DNA of 64,000 nt from Paenibacillus sp. 19GGS1-52. Lineage in GTDB: Bacteria > Bacillota > Bacilli > Paenibacillales > Paenibacillaceae. This document shows positions 1 to 7,688 of the stretch, piece after piece. Each line of letters opens with the position of its first letter. Position 1 is the stretch's first letter. Under the pieces are notes generated by a model, which was not told the DNA's origin, searched no databases, and saw nothing but the letters and a program-made list of their open reading frames with translations. A program made the position numbers and the translations under genes. The DNA is taken from positions 3,348,001 to 3,412,000 of the forward strand of contig NZ_CP059724.1 of assembly GCF_022369515.1 (NCBI RefSeq). Direction: 5' to 3'.

Positions 1-2
1 AA

Positions 3-83
3 GGAACAGAATGCTTCTGGGGACGGAAGTTTGATCTTGATGTGGATAGAACAATTATTAGGAAAATCTTGCAAAAGGTTTGA
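3..83 (+). CDS. possible 3' end of an upstream gene (partial)
   Basis: Frame 3 is open from the window edge to a TGA at 81-83 and gives 26 residues of plausible protein composition (acidic/basic and hydrophobic residues alternate, ending ILQKV). No family can be named from so short a tail. Frame 1 is also open here, to 162, but reads less like protein and would run across the promoter of the next gene. Confidence 0.35.
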   Translation, partial: GTECFWGRKFDLDVDRTIIRKILQKV

Positions 84-111
84 CGATTTCAGCATAGGTA
101 GATGCGGAATG

Positions 112-139
112 TTGTTTAGACTGATTATTATGATAAAAT
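112..139 (+). promoter_or_regulatory. sigma-A-type promoter of the GNAT gene
   Basis: TTGTTT (112-117) and TAAAAT (134-139) are separated by 16 bp. The pair lies 34 bp before the ATG at 174, which has its own RBS (GAGGTG). Confidence 0.45.
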
Positions 140-173
140 GTTCTTATTCACAACATTTATAGAGGTGAACCTA

Positions 174-680
174 ATGGAGCTTGGGATTGAACTGGTTCCC
201 AAAGAGCGGAAGCAGATAATCAGCAGACTGATGCAGTTCTATTTGTATGATTTTAGTCGTTATCTGGATCTTCATGTAGATCAAGATGGGGCCTATCCAG
301 CGTATCCCGGACTTGAAGCCTACTGGAGCAGTGGGATTAATAAATGTCCATACGTTTTTAGAGTTGAGGGTGAAATTGCCGGGTTCGCGCTCGTTGACCG
401 CTTGCTGCGCAATCCGGAAGGACAATATTATATGACGGAATTTTTTGTGCTGCAGAAATACCGTAGAAGCGGTATAGGCACATGGGCTGCGCACAAGCTT
501 TTTGATATGTATCCAGGAGACTGGAAAGTTTCGCAGATTCGTGCGAATACACCTGCTCGTACTTTTTGGCATCGTGTTATTGAAGACTATACGGGTGGGA
601 CCTTCGAAGAGCGCTTTAATCCAAAGTTGGGTAATCCGAGTCAGTACTTTAGTACTTTAAGCATCAATAAAGTCAAATAA
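174..680 (+). CDS. GNAT family N-acetyltransferase
   Basis: 168-residue predicted cytosolic acetyltransferase of the GNAT superfamily, which moves an acetyl group from acetyl-CoA to an amine; the substrate cannot be read from sequence. The core motif is visible around residues 95-115 (EFFVLQKYRRSGIGTWAA), where R-x-x-G-x-G/A is the acetyl-CoA pyrophosphate loop, followed by the beta-bulge region and a C-terminal FWHRVI segment typical of the fold. The ATG at 174 was chosen over the in-frame ATG at 138 because GAGGTG lies 7 bp before it and the first 12 codons of the longer form overlap the -10 element. It appears monocistronic; a frameshifted aldo/keto reductase follows 28 bp later. Confidence 0.8.
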   Translation: MELGIELVPKERKQIISRLMQFYLYDFSRYLDLHVDQDGAYPAYPGLEAYWSSGINKCPYVFRVEGEIAGFALVDRLLRNPEGQYYMTEFFVLQKYRRSGIGTWAAHKLFDMYPGDWKVSQIRANTPARTFWHRVIEDYTGGTFEERFNPKLGNPSQYFSTLSINKVK

Positions 681-708
681 GTTAAATGTTCATCGGGAGG
701 TATTACAT

Positions 709-1597
709 ATGGAGAAACGAAAATATGGCAGCACGGATATGCAAGTTAGCATACTGGGTTTTGGTGGCTCCGAGATTGGCGATCAGGATGAACAAACTGT
801 AAACCGGCTGCTGAGTGGAGCACTCGAGGCTGGACTTAACCTTATTGATACAGCGGAATGTTACGGCCATAGTGAAGAACTGATTAGGCAAAGTACTTGC
901 CGGTCGTCGCGATGAATATCATTTGTTCACGAAATGTGGGCATGCTGCAGGTCTCGAATTTGCTGATTGGGACCCTTTACTGCTGGAGCAAAGTATTGAC
1001 CGCAGTTTGAAGCGGTTGAACACGGAGTATGTGGACGTAATCCATCTTCATAGCTGCAGCGAGGAAATCCTGCGCCGAGGTGAAGTGATTCAGGTGCTCG
1101 AGCGCGCGAAACAGGCGGGGAAAACACGGTACATAGGGTACAGTGGCGATCGCAATGATGCCTTATATGCAGTACAGACGGGACTATTTGATAGTCTGGA
1201 AACTTCGGTGAATATAGCGGACCAGGAGGTTATCCAACGGACACTTGGTGAGGCGGCACGGCGCGGAATGGGTGTAACAGCCAAACGTCCTATCGCTAAT
1301 GTTGCCTGGGCATTTGAGACCATGAAGAAAGAAGAGTACCCTTATATTTATTGGAAACGTCTACAGGAGCTGAACTACAGTTTCCTTGAGGATGTGCAAA
1401 AAGGGGTTGAGATTGCGCTGCGCTTTGCGCTCAGCACACCTGGTGTTCATACGGCGATTGTAGGCACCAGAAATCCCGACCGCTGGGTCCAAAATGCCGC
1501 TCTACTTATGAAGGGCAACTTACCTCAAGAACAATATGACCAGATTCGCTCCCGCTGGCAGGAAATCGCCGGCAGTGATTGGGTAGGCCAGACGTGA
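709..1597 (+). pseudogene. aldo/keto reductase, broken by a 1-base frameshift
   Basis: Two reading frames (709-915 and about 887-1597) together make one aldo/keto reductase (YhdN-like (alpha/beta)8 barrel, NAD(P)H-dependent carbonyl reduction). The first frame holds the GFGGSEIG start and the catalytic D-x3-Y (IDTAECYGHSEEL). Around 886 one extra base shifts the frame. Reading from 887 in frame 2 restores GKVLAGRRDEYHLFTKCGHA, followed by the DVIHLHS and AIVGTRNPD motifs at the end of the barrel. A good RBS (GGGAGG) precedes the ATG at 709. Either the gene is a recent pseudogene or there is a single-base assembly error; the rest of the sequence is undamaged, which fits either. Confidence 0.85.
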
Positions 1598-1622
1598 GTT
1601 GGCGGTAATGAGCAAGTGTACG

Positions 1623-1654
1623 AAGACGTATTGCGTAATAGCAATACGTCTTTT
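1623..1654 (+). terminator. rho-independent terminator after the aldo/keto reductase
   Basis: Perfect 12-bp stem (1623-1634 with 1641-1652), 6-nt loop, followed by a short T run. Confidence 0.85.
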
Positions 1655-1674
1655 AGCTATTAACGTATTCTCAA

Positions 1675-1710
1675 TTGATAATGAATTTTAAGTGTGCTAT
1701 AATTTGCTCA
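1675..1710 (+). promoter_or_regulatory. sigma-A promoter with overlapping dyad operator (rrf2-type gene)
   Basis: TTGATA (1675-1680), 17-bp spacer, TATAAT (1698-1703). A dyad TGTGC-N8-GCTCA (1693-1710) encloses the -10 box. A near copy (TGTGC-N8-GCACA) lies at 2161-2178, so this is a candidate site for the Rrf2 regulator encoded just downstream. Confidence 0.7.
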
Positions 1711-1743
1711 TATAAATAAGTGAGAGAGGAACCTTGAGAAACC

Positions 1744-2145
1744 ATGGCGGAACTAAAACGATTCGGATACGGTCTGCAGGCATTAGTTGTGCTGGCTTCA
1801 CGTTCTGGACAATATTCCAGTACAGAAATCGCTGAGCTTATTAACGGTGAGGCGACGGCTCTTCGCAAAATCCTTTCCAGACTTACGGATGCCGGATTTA
1901 TTGAAGTGAGTCAGGGTAGAGGGGGCGGGTATACGTTAGCCAGAAGACCGGAGGATATTACTTTAGCGGAGGTCTACCGTTCACTACAGGATGATGGGGC
2001 ACAGTGGGAGCGGATGCTCGATACAACTGGCAACAATTTTTTTGGTAAGAAGGTGCGTGAATCCTTTGTGCAGATCATTACGGATATTCATACACAGGTA
2101 GATCATGTATTGCTTTCATATACGATTGCGGATCTAATGGAGTGA
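1744..2145 (+). CDS. Rrf2 family transcriptional regulator
   Basis: 133-residue winged-helix DNA-binding protein of the Rrf2 family. The N-terminal FGYGLQALVVLA helix, the recognition-helix region (ATALRKILSRLTDAGFIEVSQG) and the wing GRGGGYTLAR are all visible, followed by PEDITLAEVYRSL. The protein has no cysteine, so it cannot carry the [2Fe-2S] cluster of IscR/NsrR members and resembles cluster-free members such as CymR. The start has a rather distant purine-rich RBS (GAGAGAGGA). It precedes the metallo-hydrolase/AbrB-type pair by 75 bp. The shared dyad in both promoters suggests autoregulation plus control of that pair; this is inference. Confidence 0.85.
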   Translation: MAELKRFGYGLQALVVLASRSGQYSSTEIAELINGEATALRKILSRLTDAGFIEVSQGRGGGYTLARRPEDITLAEVYRSLQDDGAQWERMLDTTGNNFFGKKVRESFVQIITDIHTQVDHVLLSYTIADLME

Positions 2146-2160
2146 TTTTTTTGGCTAAAG

Positions 2161-2178
2161 TGTGCTAAAATTTGCACA
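2161..2178 (+). promoter_or_regulatory. dyad operator upstream of the metallo-hydrolase gene
   Basis: Perfect inverted repeat TGTGC-TAAAATTT-GCACA. The 18-mer AAGTGTGCTAAAATTTGC differs at one base from the -10 region of the upstream rrf2-type gene. TAAAAT (2166-2171) could itself be the -10; the matching -35 is weak. Confidence 0.6.
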
Positions 2179-2220
2179 TTTTAATAAATATGATCTTACT
2201 AAGAGAAGAGGATGGTTAGA

Positions 2221-2874
2221 ATGAAAATTAAATGGTTTGGGCAATCGGCATTTCTGCTTACTTCACAACAGGGTACAGTGATCTTAATTGATCCGTTTGG
2301 AAGACGTTTTCTAGGATATCGTATACCTGAGCTTCGGGCGGATATTGTTGCTGTGACGCATGATCACCGTGACCACAATCAAGTTCAGGTAGTTCAAGGC
2401 CAGGTCGAGCTGGTGAATCAGCCAGAACACTACTCTATTAAAGATATAGATATTCAAGGAACTCCAACCTTTCACGATAATGTAGGGGGAGCGAAGAGAG
2501 GCAACAATATTGTTTTTGTATTCACCGTGGATGGGCTGAGAATCTGCCATACCGGTGATTTGGGGCATATTCTGACCGACGAGCAGGTAGAGAGTATTGG
2601 TAAAGTGGATGTTCTTATGCTGCCTGTAGGAGGCAAGGGAAGTACCCTTGATGGAGTCGGAGCGACAGAGGTGATGCGGCAGCTGCAGCCGACGATTGCA
2701 ATACCTATGCATTACAGTACAAAAGCCTTAGGCCTCTTGGGCAGGATACTTTTTGACCGTGAAGATAAGTTTCTAAAAGTCGCCGGTTATCCTGGTACAG
2801 AGGTTAAAGAATTAAATATCTCCCAAGATTCACTTGAGGACTACCGAGGAGTAGTTACCTTTCAGTATAAATAA
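2221..2874 (+). CDS. metallo-beta-lactamase fold hydrolase (UPF0173/UlaG-like)
   Basis: 217-residue predicted cytosolic metal-dependent hydrolase. Metal ligands visible: HxHxDH as THDHRDHN near residue 45, THTGDLGH-type motif (CHTGDLGH, about residue 105) and a late HY in PMHYSTKA (about residue 165), as in the UPF0173/UlaG branch of the metallo-beta-lactamase fold. The substrate is unknown. The ATG at 2221 was preferred to 2212 because the purine-rich RBS (AAGAGAAGAGG) ends only 1-2 bases before 2212. It is followed after 26 bp by an AbrB-type membrane protein, probably in the same transcript, under the dyad shared with the Rrf2 gene. Confidence 0.8.
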   Translation: MKIKWFGQSAFLLTSQQGTVILIDPFGRRFLGYRIPELRADIVAVTHDHRDHNQVQVVQGQVELVNQPEHYSIKDIDIQGTPTFHDNVGGAKRGNNIVFVFTVDGLRICHTGDLGHILTDEQVESIGKVDVLMLPVGGKGSTLDGVGATEVMRQLQPTIAIPMHYSTKALGLLGRILFDREDKFLKVAGYPGTEVKELNISQDSLEDYRGVVTFQYK

Positions 2875-2900
2875 TTAGAGGTTAGAGAAGAGGAACAGCC

Positions 2901-4007
2901 ATGGCGACTACATTAACTTCAACCCGAAATCCTGTTAAAATCGCCTTCACCTTGCTCTGCGCACTGGCTGGAGGTGCCTTATTCATGCTTCTGCACCTGC
3001 CTATTCCTTGGCTGCTCGGACCCATGATTGCCACATTAGTAGGCTCTAATATTGGCAAAAAGTATTATGTGTGGCCAAATTCGCTTAGAAATACAGGAAT
3101 GATTATTGTAGGTTATACCATAGGCTTGTCACTTACAGCCTCAGCGCTGAGGGAGATGGCCAGGCAGTTACCTTCCATGCTGCTCATGAACGTTCTATTG
3201 CTGTTGTTCTGTGCAGGCATTGCGCTTGTAGTATCCAAAATATCAGGAATAAATTACAAAACAATTCTGCTAGGCAGTATTCCCGGTGGATTGACGCAGA
3301 TGCTCATCTTAGCAGAAGAAACTGAGGATATTAATCTTACCGTTGTGACCGTTATTCAGGTTATTCGGCTGATGATGATCATCGTGTGTGTACCCTTATT
3401 AATATTCAGTCCGGTATTCGGCAACAGTAGTGGAATGACGGATGTTACGCCATTACTAACAGGAACAGCGGCCACTTGGACAGGCTTATTTCCGAATATG
3501 ATTCTTTTTGCGATTGCTTGCACGATTTGCGGGATACTGGGCCAAAAAATAAAATTTCCCACAGCCTATTTACTGGGTCCGGCTATTATTACGGCCATTA
3601 TACAAATAAGCGGTATACATGGCCCTGCACTTCCGTTCTCCATCATTAATGCCGCTCAGCTGATGATCGGAGTCTTCGTTGGGTTGTTGCTTGATCCTCG
3701 CAAACTGTCCAATAAGCTTCAGACCATATCTCTGGCCATTGGCAGCGGGATCGTACTCATTGCAGGTTCGTATGGGCTTAGCTTACTATTCTCCTACATT
3801 GTAGCTGTTTCAGGTTCAACGGCATTACTAAGTTTAGCACCTGGAGGAATGGACCAAATGAGTTTGATTGCCCATGAAGTTCATGCAGATTTGTCTACGG
3901 TAGCTGGTTATCAATTATTTCGTACGTTTTTCATTTTCTTTGCGGTCCCGCCGTTGTTTAAGATGATATTTGGCATCAAAAAAACACAGACATCTCCATC
4001 TAGATAA
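2901..4007 (+). CDS. AbrB/AmoA-type membrane protein (putative transporter)
   Basis: 368-residue polytopic membrane protein with about ten hydrophobic segments in two related halves. Each half carries the WLLGPM/YLLGPA signature of the family often called 'AbrB family' or 'ammonia monooxygenase' (PF05145), as in PWLLGPMIATLVGSN near residue 37 and AYLLGPAIITA near 220, plus the paired GSIPGGLTQM and LAPGGMDQM motifs. The family is thought to be a transporter but its substrate is not established; it is unrelated to the DNA-binding AbrB. Start ATG with an AGAAGAGG-type RBS. Last gene of the Rrf2-associated unit; a 30-bp inverted repeat overlaps its stop codon. Confidence 0.75.
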   Translation: MATTLTSTRNPVKIAFTLLCALAGGALFMLLHLPIPWLLGPMIATLVGSNIGKKYYVWPNSLRNTGMIIVGYTIGLSLTASALREMARQLPSMLLMNVLLLLFCAGIALVVSKISGINYKTILLGSIPGGLTQMLILAEETEDINLTVVTVIQVIRLMMIIVCVPLLIFSPVFGNSSGMTDVTPLLTGTAATWTGLFPNMILFAIACTICGILGQKIKFPTAYLLGPAIITAIIQISGIHGPALPFSIINAAQLMIGVFVGLLLDPRKLSNKLQTISLAIGSGIVLIAGSYGLSLLFSYIVAVSGSTALLSLAPGGMDQMSLIAHEVHADLSTVAGYQLFRTFFIFFAVPPLFKMIFGIKKTQTSPSR

Positions 4008-4030
4008 CATAACTTATATTATGTTAACTA
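4001..4030. repeat. 30-bp inverted repeat, TTAAC-type operator copy 1
   Basis: TAGATAACATA-N8-TATGTTAACTA, one mismatch between the 11-bp arms. The same architecture recurs at 8682-8717 and 17470-17513. No T run follows, so it is not a normal terminator. Confidence 0.6.
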
Positions 4031-4318
4031 GCATCGATAAATGAAAATCCTCTAGAATTTCTAAATAATATTTTGGGCTTATCTAAAAATCAGAGGTTGA
4101 GTACACGTGCAGATTGAGCGGAGGGTCGGAGGGATTCGGAAGAATCGAAGGGGTCGCCTTTAAAGCCAATTTCACCCTTTCCTCGTTGTTCAATCAGAAA
4201 ATCGGGCTTTAACAGCGATCGTAAGAACCCTCCGAGCCGTAGCGGCTCTACTGACAACAGGTCAACCGCTGATTTTGGCTTTGAGCCCATATTTCGATAC
4301 TTATTGTGCGAATGAGGA
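4031..4318. other. intergenic region, GC-richer block without a convincing gene
   Basis: An open frame on the minus strand (4090-4353) has no RBS, overlaps the TetR promoter and has a composition unlike its neighbours. The block is more GC-rich than the flanks and reads like a repetitive intergenic element rather than a gene. No terminal repeats were found. Confidence 0.4.
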
Positions 4319-4379
4319 TTGACTTCCAACTCCATAAAATGTATATTTAACACTGTTCAATACTTGAACAGTGTTAAAT
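4319..4379 (+). promoter_or_regulatory. tetR promoter with perfect palindromic operator
   Basis: TTGACT (4319-4324), 17 bp, TATATT (4342-4347). A 16-bp perfect inverted repeat with a 3-bp centre (4345-4360 / 4364-4379; core TTTAACACTGTTCAA) covers the -10 and the expected transcription start, as expected for a TetR repressor controlling its own operon. Confidence 0.85.
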
Positions 4380-4401
4380 TACGTTAAGGGGAGGTTTATC
4401 C

Positions 4402-5025
4402 ATGACCAAAGAAGAAAGGCAAGAGCGAGAACGAGAGGAAATGCGGATATTGATTCTCGAAACGGCCGGCCAATTGATTGCTGAGGGAGGGATAGGGAAA
4501 CTGTCCATCCGCAAAATTGCCGACAAAATAGAGTACTCCCCAGGGATCATCTATCATTATTTCCAGGGCAAAGAGGATATTATCGAGCAGGTGCTGCAAA
4601 AAGGCTACCTTGATATGGTATCCGGATTGAATTCAGGGCAAGCTCGTGAGCAAATAGATCAATCACCTGAGGCGCTATTGAAACAATCTTTACGACAATT
4701 CATCAGGATGTCATTATCTGAAGGATCACAATACCGGAATGTGATGCTTAATGACTCCCCTGCTGTTTTGAGTCACACGGCAGTGCTCTTCAAGGGCGCT
4801 GCGCAGGATCGACAAGCATTAGGGATGCTCTGCCAATGTCTTCGTCAATTTGAGCAGATGTCCACCCGTGATGACATTTATGTTGAACGGACGGCACAGG
4901 TGATCTGGAGTGCAGCGTTTGGACTGATTTTGCGGATAACTGTAGAGAAGGATTTGCCGGAGGAGCAGAGAGAGGCATTGATCACTCACTATCTGGAGGC
5001 TATGCTTGCTGTTGCTACGAAGTAA
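4402..5025 (+). CDS. TetR/AcrR family transcriptional regulator
   Basis: 207-residue repressor. The N-terminal TetR helix-turn-helix is clear (ILETAGQLIAEGGIGKLSIRK, then YSPGIIYHYFQGKEDIIEQVL, residues about 15-65); the C-terminal ligand domain is not assignable. ATG with an AAGGGGAGG RBS. First gene of an operon with a membrane protein and a flavodoxin-domain protein. The perfect palindrome at 4345-4379 is its likely operator, so the operon should be induced by whatever ligand it binds. Confidence 0.88.
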   Translation: MTKEERQEREREEMRILILETAGQLIAEGGIGKLSIRKIADKIEYSPGIIYHYFQGKEDIIEQVLQKGYLDMVSGLNSGQAREQIDQSPEALLKQSLRQFIRMSLSEGSQYRNVMLNDSPAVLSHTAVLFKGAAQDRQALGMLCQCLRQFEQMSTRDDIYVERTAQVIWSAAFGLILRITVEKDLPEEQREALITHYLEAMLAVATK

Positions 5026-5062
5026 GGCAAGGCATTTCGACTAGGGGCGGAGGAGGTTGGTA

Positions 5063-5941
5063 ATGAAACATATGAGATCGGTGGCTATTCTATCTGTACT
5101 AATTAGTGTCCTTGCGGCGGTTGCTGCAGGTTATGGTCTCTTTTCAGGCAGCGGTGGCAGCGGGGCGGAATATACCTTCACATCGACATGGGGCGATGCG
5201 GTGCAGATTTATGGAACCGGTGTGTATAGTCATGAATCGGTATCTATGGCTGCCCAGGCCAAAGGTCAGGATGCTGTCACCCTAATCATGGCCATTCCGT
5301 TACTACTTGTCTCACTCATAATGACAGCTAAAGGATTAGTAAAAGGGCGGCTGCTGTTGGCTGGAACGCTTGGCTATTTTTTATATACCTATGCTTCTTA
5401 CAGCTTTCTGGCGATGTACAACTCCTTGTTTCTGGTTTACGTAATGCTGCTTTCGGCTAGCTTCTTCGCCTTTATCTTAACGCTGCTGTCCTTCGATAAA
5501 GATCGGCTGCATTCCTATTTCAAAAAATCTCTTCCAGCCAAGAGGTTAGGCTCCTTTCTGTTATTTATAGCTTTTATGATTCTGATGCTGTGGCTAGGGA
5601 AAATAATAAATCCGCTGTTAAGTGGTACTGTACCGCAGGGGTTAGAGCACTACAGCACACTAGTTATTCAGGCATTGGACCTAGCGATCGTGGTACCGGT
5701 CGCCACTGTTACCGGCATTCTGCTTATCCGTAGACAGTCGATTGGGTATCTGATGGCAGCTGTTGTCATCTTCAAAGCCGTTACATTGCTTACTGCGATT
5801 ACAGCTATGCTTGTAGCAATGGTCTTTGCAGGTGAGGTAGTTTCAGCGGCTGAGCTGGTGATATTTCCGCTTTTTAATGTTGGAGTCATCGTCTGCATGA
5901 TTATTTTATTACGAAATGTGATTGAACCAGCAAGACAATAA
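5063..5941 (+). CDS. multi-pass membrane protein of unknown function
   Basis: 292 residues with about seven hydrophobic segments: one at the N terminus, a loop of about 45 residues that is probably outside (SGSGGSGAEYTFTSTWGD), then a cluster of helices. No family motif is recognised. ATG at 5063 is preferred to an in-frame TTG at 5057 because AGGAGG lies at 5051-5056, 6 bp before the ATG. It sits between the TetR regulator and the flavodoxin-domain gene and is probably co-transcribed with both. Confidence 0.75.
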   Translation: MKHMRSVAILSVLISVLAAVAAGYGLFSGSGGSGAEYTFTSTWGDAVQIYGTGVYSHESVSMAAQAKGQDAVTLIMAIPLLLVSLIMTAKGLVKGRLLLAGTLGYFLYTYASYSFLAMYNSLFLVYVMLLSASFFAFILTLLSFDKDRLHSYFKKSLPAKRLGSFLLFIAFMILMLWLGKIINPLLSGTVPQGLEHYSTLVIQALDLAIVVPVATVTGILLIRRQSIGYLMAAVVIFKAVTLLTAITAMLVAMVFAGEVVSAAELVIFPLFNVGVIVCMIILLRNVIEPARQ

Positions 5942-5976
5942 ACTATAGGCCAACAGGCTGAAGAGGAGCTTGTGTG

Positions 5977-6462
5977 ATGAAGACAATTATCGTGTATACC
6001 TCGAAATATGGATGTACAGAGAAGGCAGCTTACGAATTGAAATCCCGGCTGTCAGGAGAGACTGAGGTAGTTAATCTTATGCATGCCAAAGAGCCCTCGC
6101 TTGCTCCATATGACACCGTTATCTTGGGCGGGTCCATCTATTTTGGGAAAATTCAGAAGGAAATGTCTGACTTTGCGAATAAGTACCAGCAGGAGCTTTT
6201 GATGAAGAGAGTAGGTCTATTCATCTGTGCCGGAATGAAAGGAGAACAAGTGGCACAAGAATTGACTGCAGCCTATCCAGTAGATGTGTATAATGGGGCG
6301 CTCGCCAAGGAAACATTTGGAGATGAGGTTTATGTAGAAAAGCTAACCTTACTGGACAAATTCATCCTGCGAATGGTGAAAGGGAAGAAGCACGAAGCTT
6401 CGGGTTTGTCGACGAAAACCATAGACAGCTTCGCTGAAACTATGTCAATTAAGATAGGCTGA
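5977..6462 (+). CDS. flavodoxin-domain protein (HemG-like flavodoxin_5 type)
   Basis: 161-residue soluble protein with the FMN phosphate-binding loop at the N terminus (IVYTSKYGCTEKAA, T/S-x-T/S-x-x-G-x-T-type) and the second FMN loop ILGGSIYFGKI near residue 48. The shape fits the flavodoxin_5 group, which includes protoporphyrinogen oxidase HemG; in Bacillales such proteins are mostly uncharacterised, so a redox role is as far as the sequence goes. ATG at 5977 chosen over GTG at 5974 (GAGGAG 8 bp upstream). Third gene of the TetR operon, which fits a redox or toxic-compound response. Confidence 0.75.
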   Translation: MKTIIVYTSKYGCTEKAAYELKSRLSGETEVVNLMHAKEPSLAPYDTVILGGSIYFGKIQKEMSDFANKYQQELLMKRVGLFICAGMKGEQVAQELTAAYPVDVYNGALAKETFGDEVYVEKLTLLDKFILRMVKGKKHEASGLSTKTIDSFAETMSIKIG

Positions 6463-6607
6463 AGTAACTTGCCAAACAAATTAGGATCAACAACCGCTCT
6501 TTTATTAAAAAAACATTATATGAAAAATTCACAATAGAAAAACAAATCACCTCCTTATCCACTTCAGTCCAAATATCAACTATCAGCTCTCTATATCCTA
6601 AACCCAA

Positions 6608-7570
6608 TTAATAAGGATGGAGTAACACATTCCCCCAGGCTAGTCTATTTTTAATTTCAATGGCTATTTCCAAAGCCTCTATGGCGTTATTGAGAGACAG
6701 TAAGGATTCGGAACCCTCGTGCAAGCACTGAAGGGCATATTCGATACTCTGTTCATACGGATTTGCCTTTTCTAAGATGAGTACTTCTCTTCCAGATGAA
6801 GTGTATTCGTATAATGTGGATTCAATAACGCCCTTTATATCGTCACTTTCACGAAATATAAGCTTAGCATGCTCGAAGAATGCCTCATACCCAACCGTAA
6901 AGGGATAAGTCTCTGGCATTTGGGAAGAAACAAGGATCTCTGCGGACACATCCGATTGTTCAAAAAATACTCGCACCAGCGCTTCACCATCTTTACCCGC
7001 GTTTGTTCCCCAAACCGTAAACTTGTCGGCTGCTCCCAGCAGCCAGGTTAGAAAATCCAAGTCGTGGATCATCAGATTTGTAGTGATGGAGTCGAGTCCC
7101 AGGTCTCCCCACATTGGGGAGGTCTCTCTTGTTAAGCTGAAGGATAAAAGCTTTCCATATTTCTGCTGGTGTACAGACTCGTAAAGGTACCTATAGGCCG
7201 GATCAAATTTGATAAATTGGTTAATAAATATTCTTCTTCCATATTGGGCCGCTGCTTGCTGCATCTCTAGGGCATCTGCCATTTCATAGCAAACTGGTGT
7301 CTCACAGAATACATGCTTCCCGTTCTTTAGTGCTTCTATGGCGTAGTGTTTATGGAGGGGAGTGGGCAAACAAATATCAATAACATCAATGTCGGCATCA
7401 AACAATATATCAGCGATATCTGTAGTAACCTCTACTTTCAACTCCTCCTGCAGTTTCTGCAGCTTAACTTCATTCCTTCCGAAGACGACAATTCTGCCGA
7501 TGTGCTTCATTTTACTAAGTAACTCAACATGATAGGCTCCAAAGCCTGTTCCCAATACACCAATGTTCAT
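6608..7570 (-). CDS. Gfo/Idh/MocA family oxidoreductase
   Basis: 320-residue NAD(P)-dependent dehydrogenase-like protein. The N-terminal Rossmann loop GVLGTGFGAYH, the middle CLPTPLHKHYAIEALKNGKH and the substrate-domain motif IHDLDFLTWLLG (H-D-x-D) are typical. The usual catalytic E-K-P is replaced by E-T-P (CETPV, near residue 92), so the lysine is missing and activity may differ from typical sugar/inositol dehydrogenases. Divergent from a WYL regulator at 7689; the 118-bp gap contains a promoter-like TTGTCA-N17-TTATAT on this strand. Confidence 0.8.
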   Translation of the reverse strand: MNIGVLGTGFGAYHVELLSKMKHIGRIVVFGRNEVKLQKLQEELKVEVTTDIADILFDADIDVIDICLPTPLHKHYAIEALKNGKHVFCETPVCYEMADALEMQQAAAQYGRRIFINQFIKFDPAYRYLYESVHQQKYGKLLSFSLTRETSPMWGDLGLDSITTNLMIHDLDFLTWLLGAADKFTVWGTNAGKDGEALVRVFFEQSDVSAEILVSSQMPETYPFTVGYEAFFEHAKLIFRESDDIKGVIESTLYEYTSSGREVLILEKANPYEQSIEYALQCLHEGSESLLSLNNAIEALEIAIEIKNRLAWGNVLLHPY

Positions 7571-7618
7571 AGGTATTCGCTCCTTCCATCTTATGGATAT
7601 AATGATATACTTCTAATG

Positions 7619-7637
7619 TTGACAACGGATTGGCAAC
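7619..7637. promoter_or_regulatory. direct repeat in the divergent promoter region
   Basis: TTGACAAC-GGA-TTGGCAAC, two 8-bp half-sites 11 bp (one helical turn) apart, between the Gfo/Idh and WYL-regulator genes. Candidate regulator site; TTGACA at 7619-7624 could instead be a -35 box. Confidence 0.35.
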
Positions 7638-7688
7638 AATTATTTGAGGCTCAGAAAGATATATAGCTGGACTACTTTGGAGGGTTCC

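Noticed and set aside
4090..4353. 87-codon open frame on the minus strand
   Set aside because: No RBS, overlaps the TetR promoter and operator, repetitive-looking GC-rich sequence.
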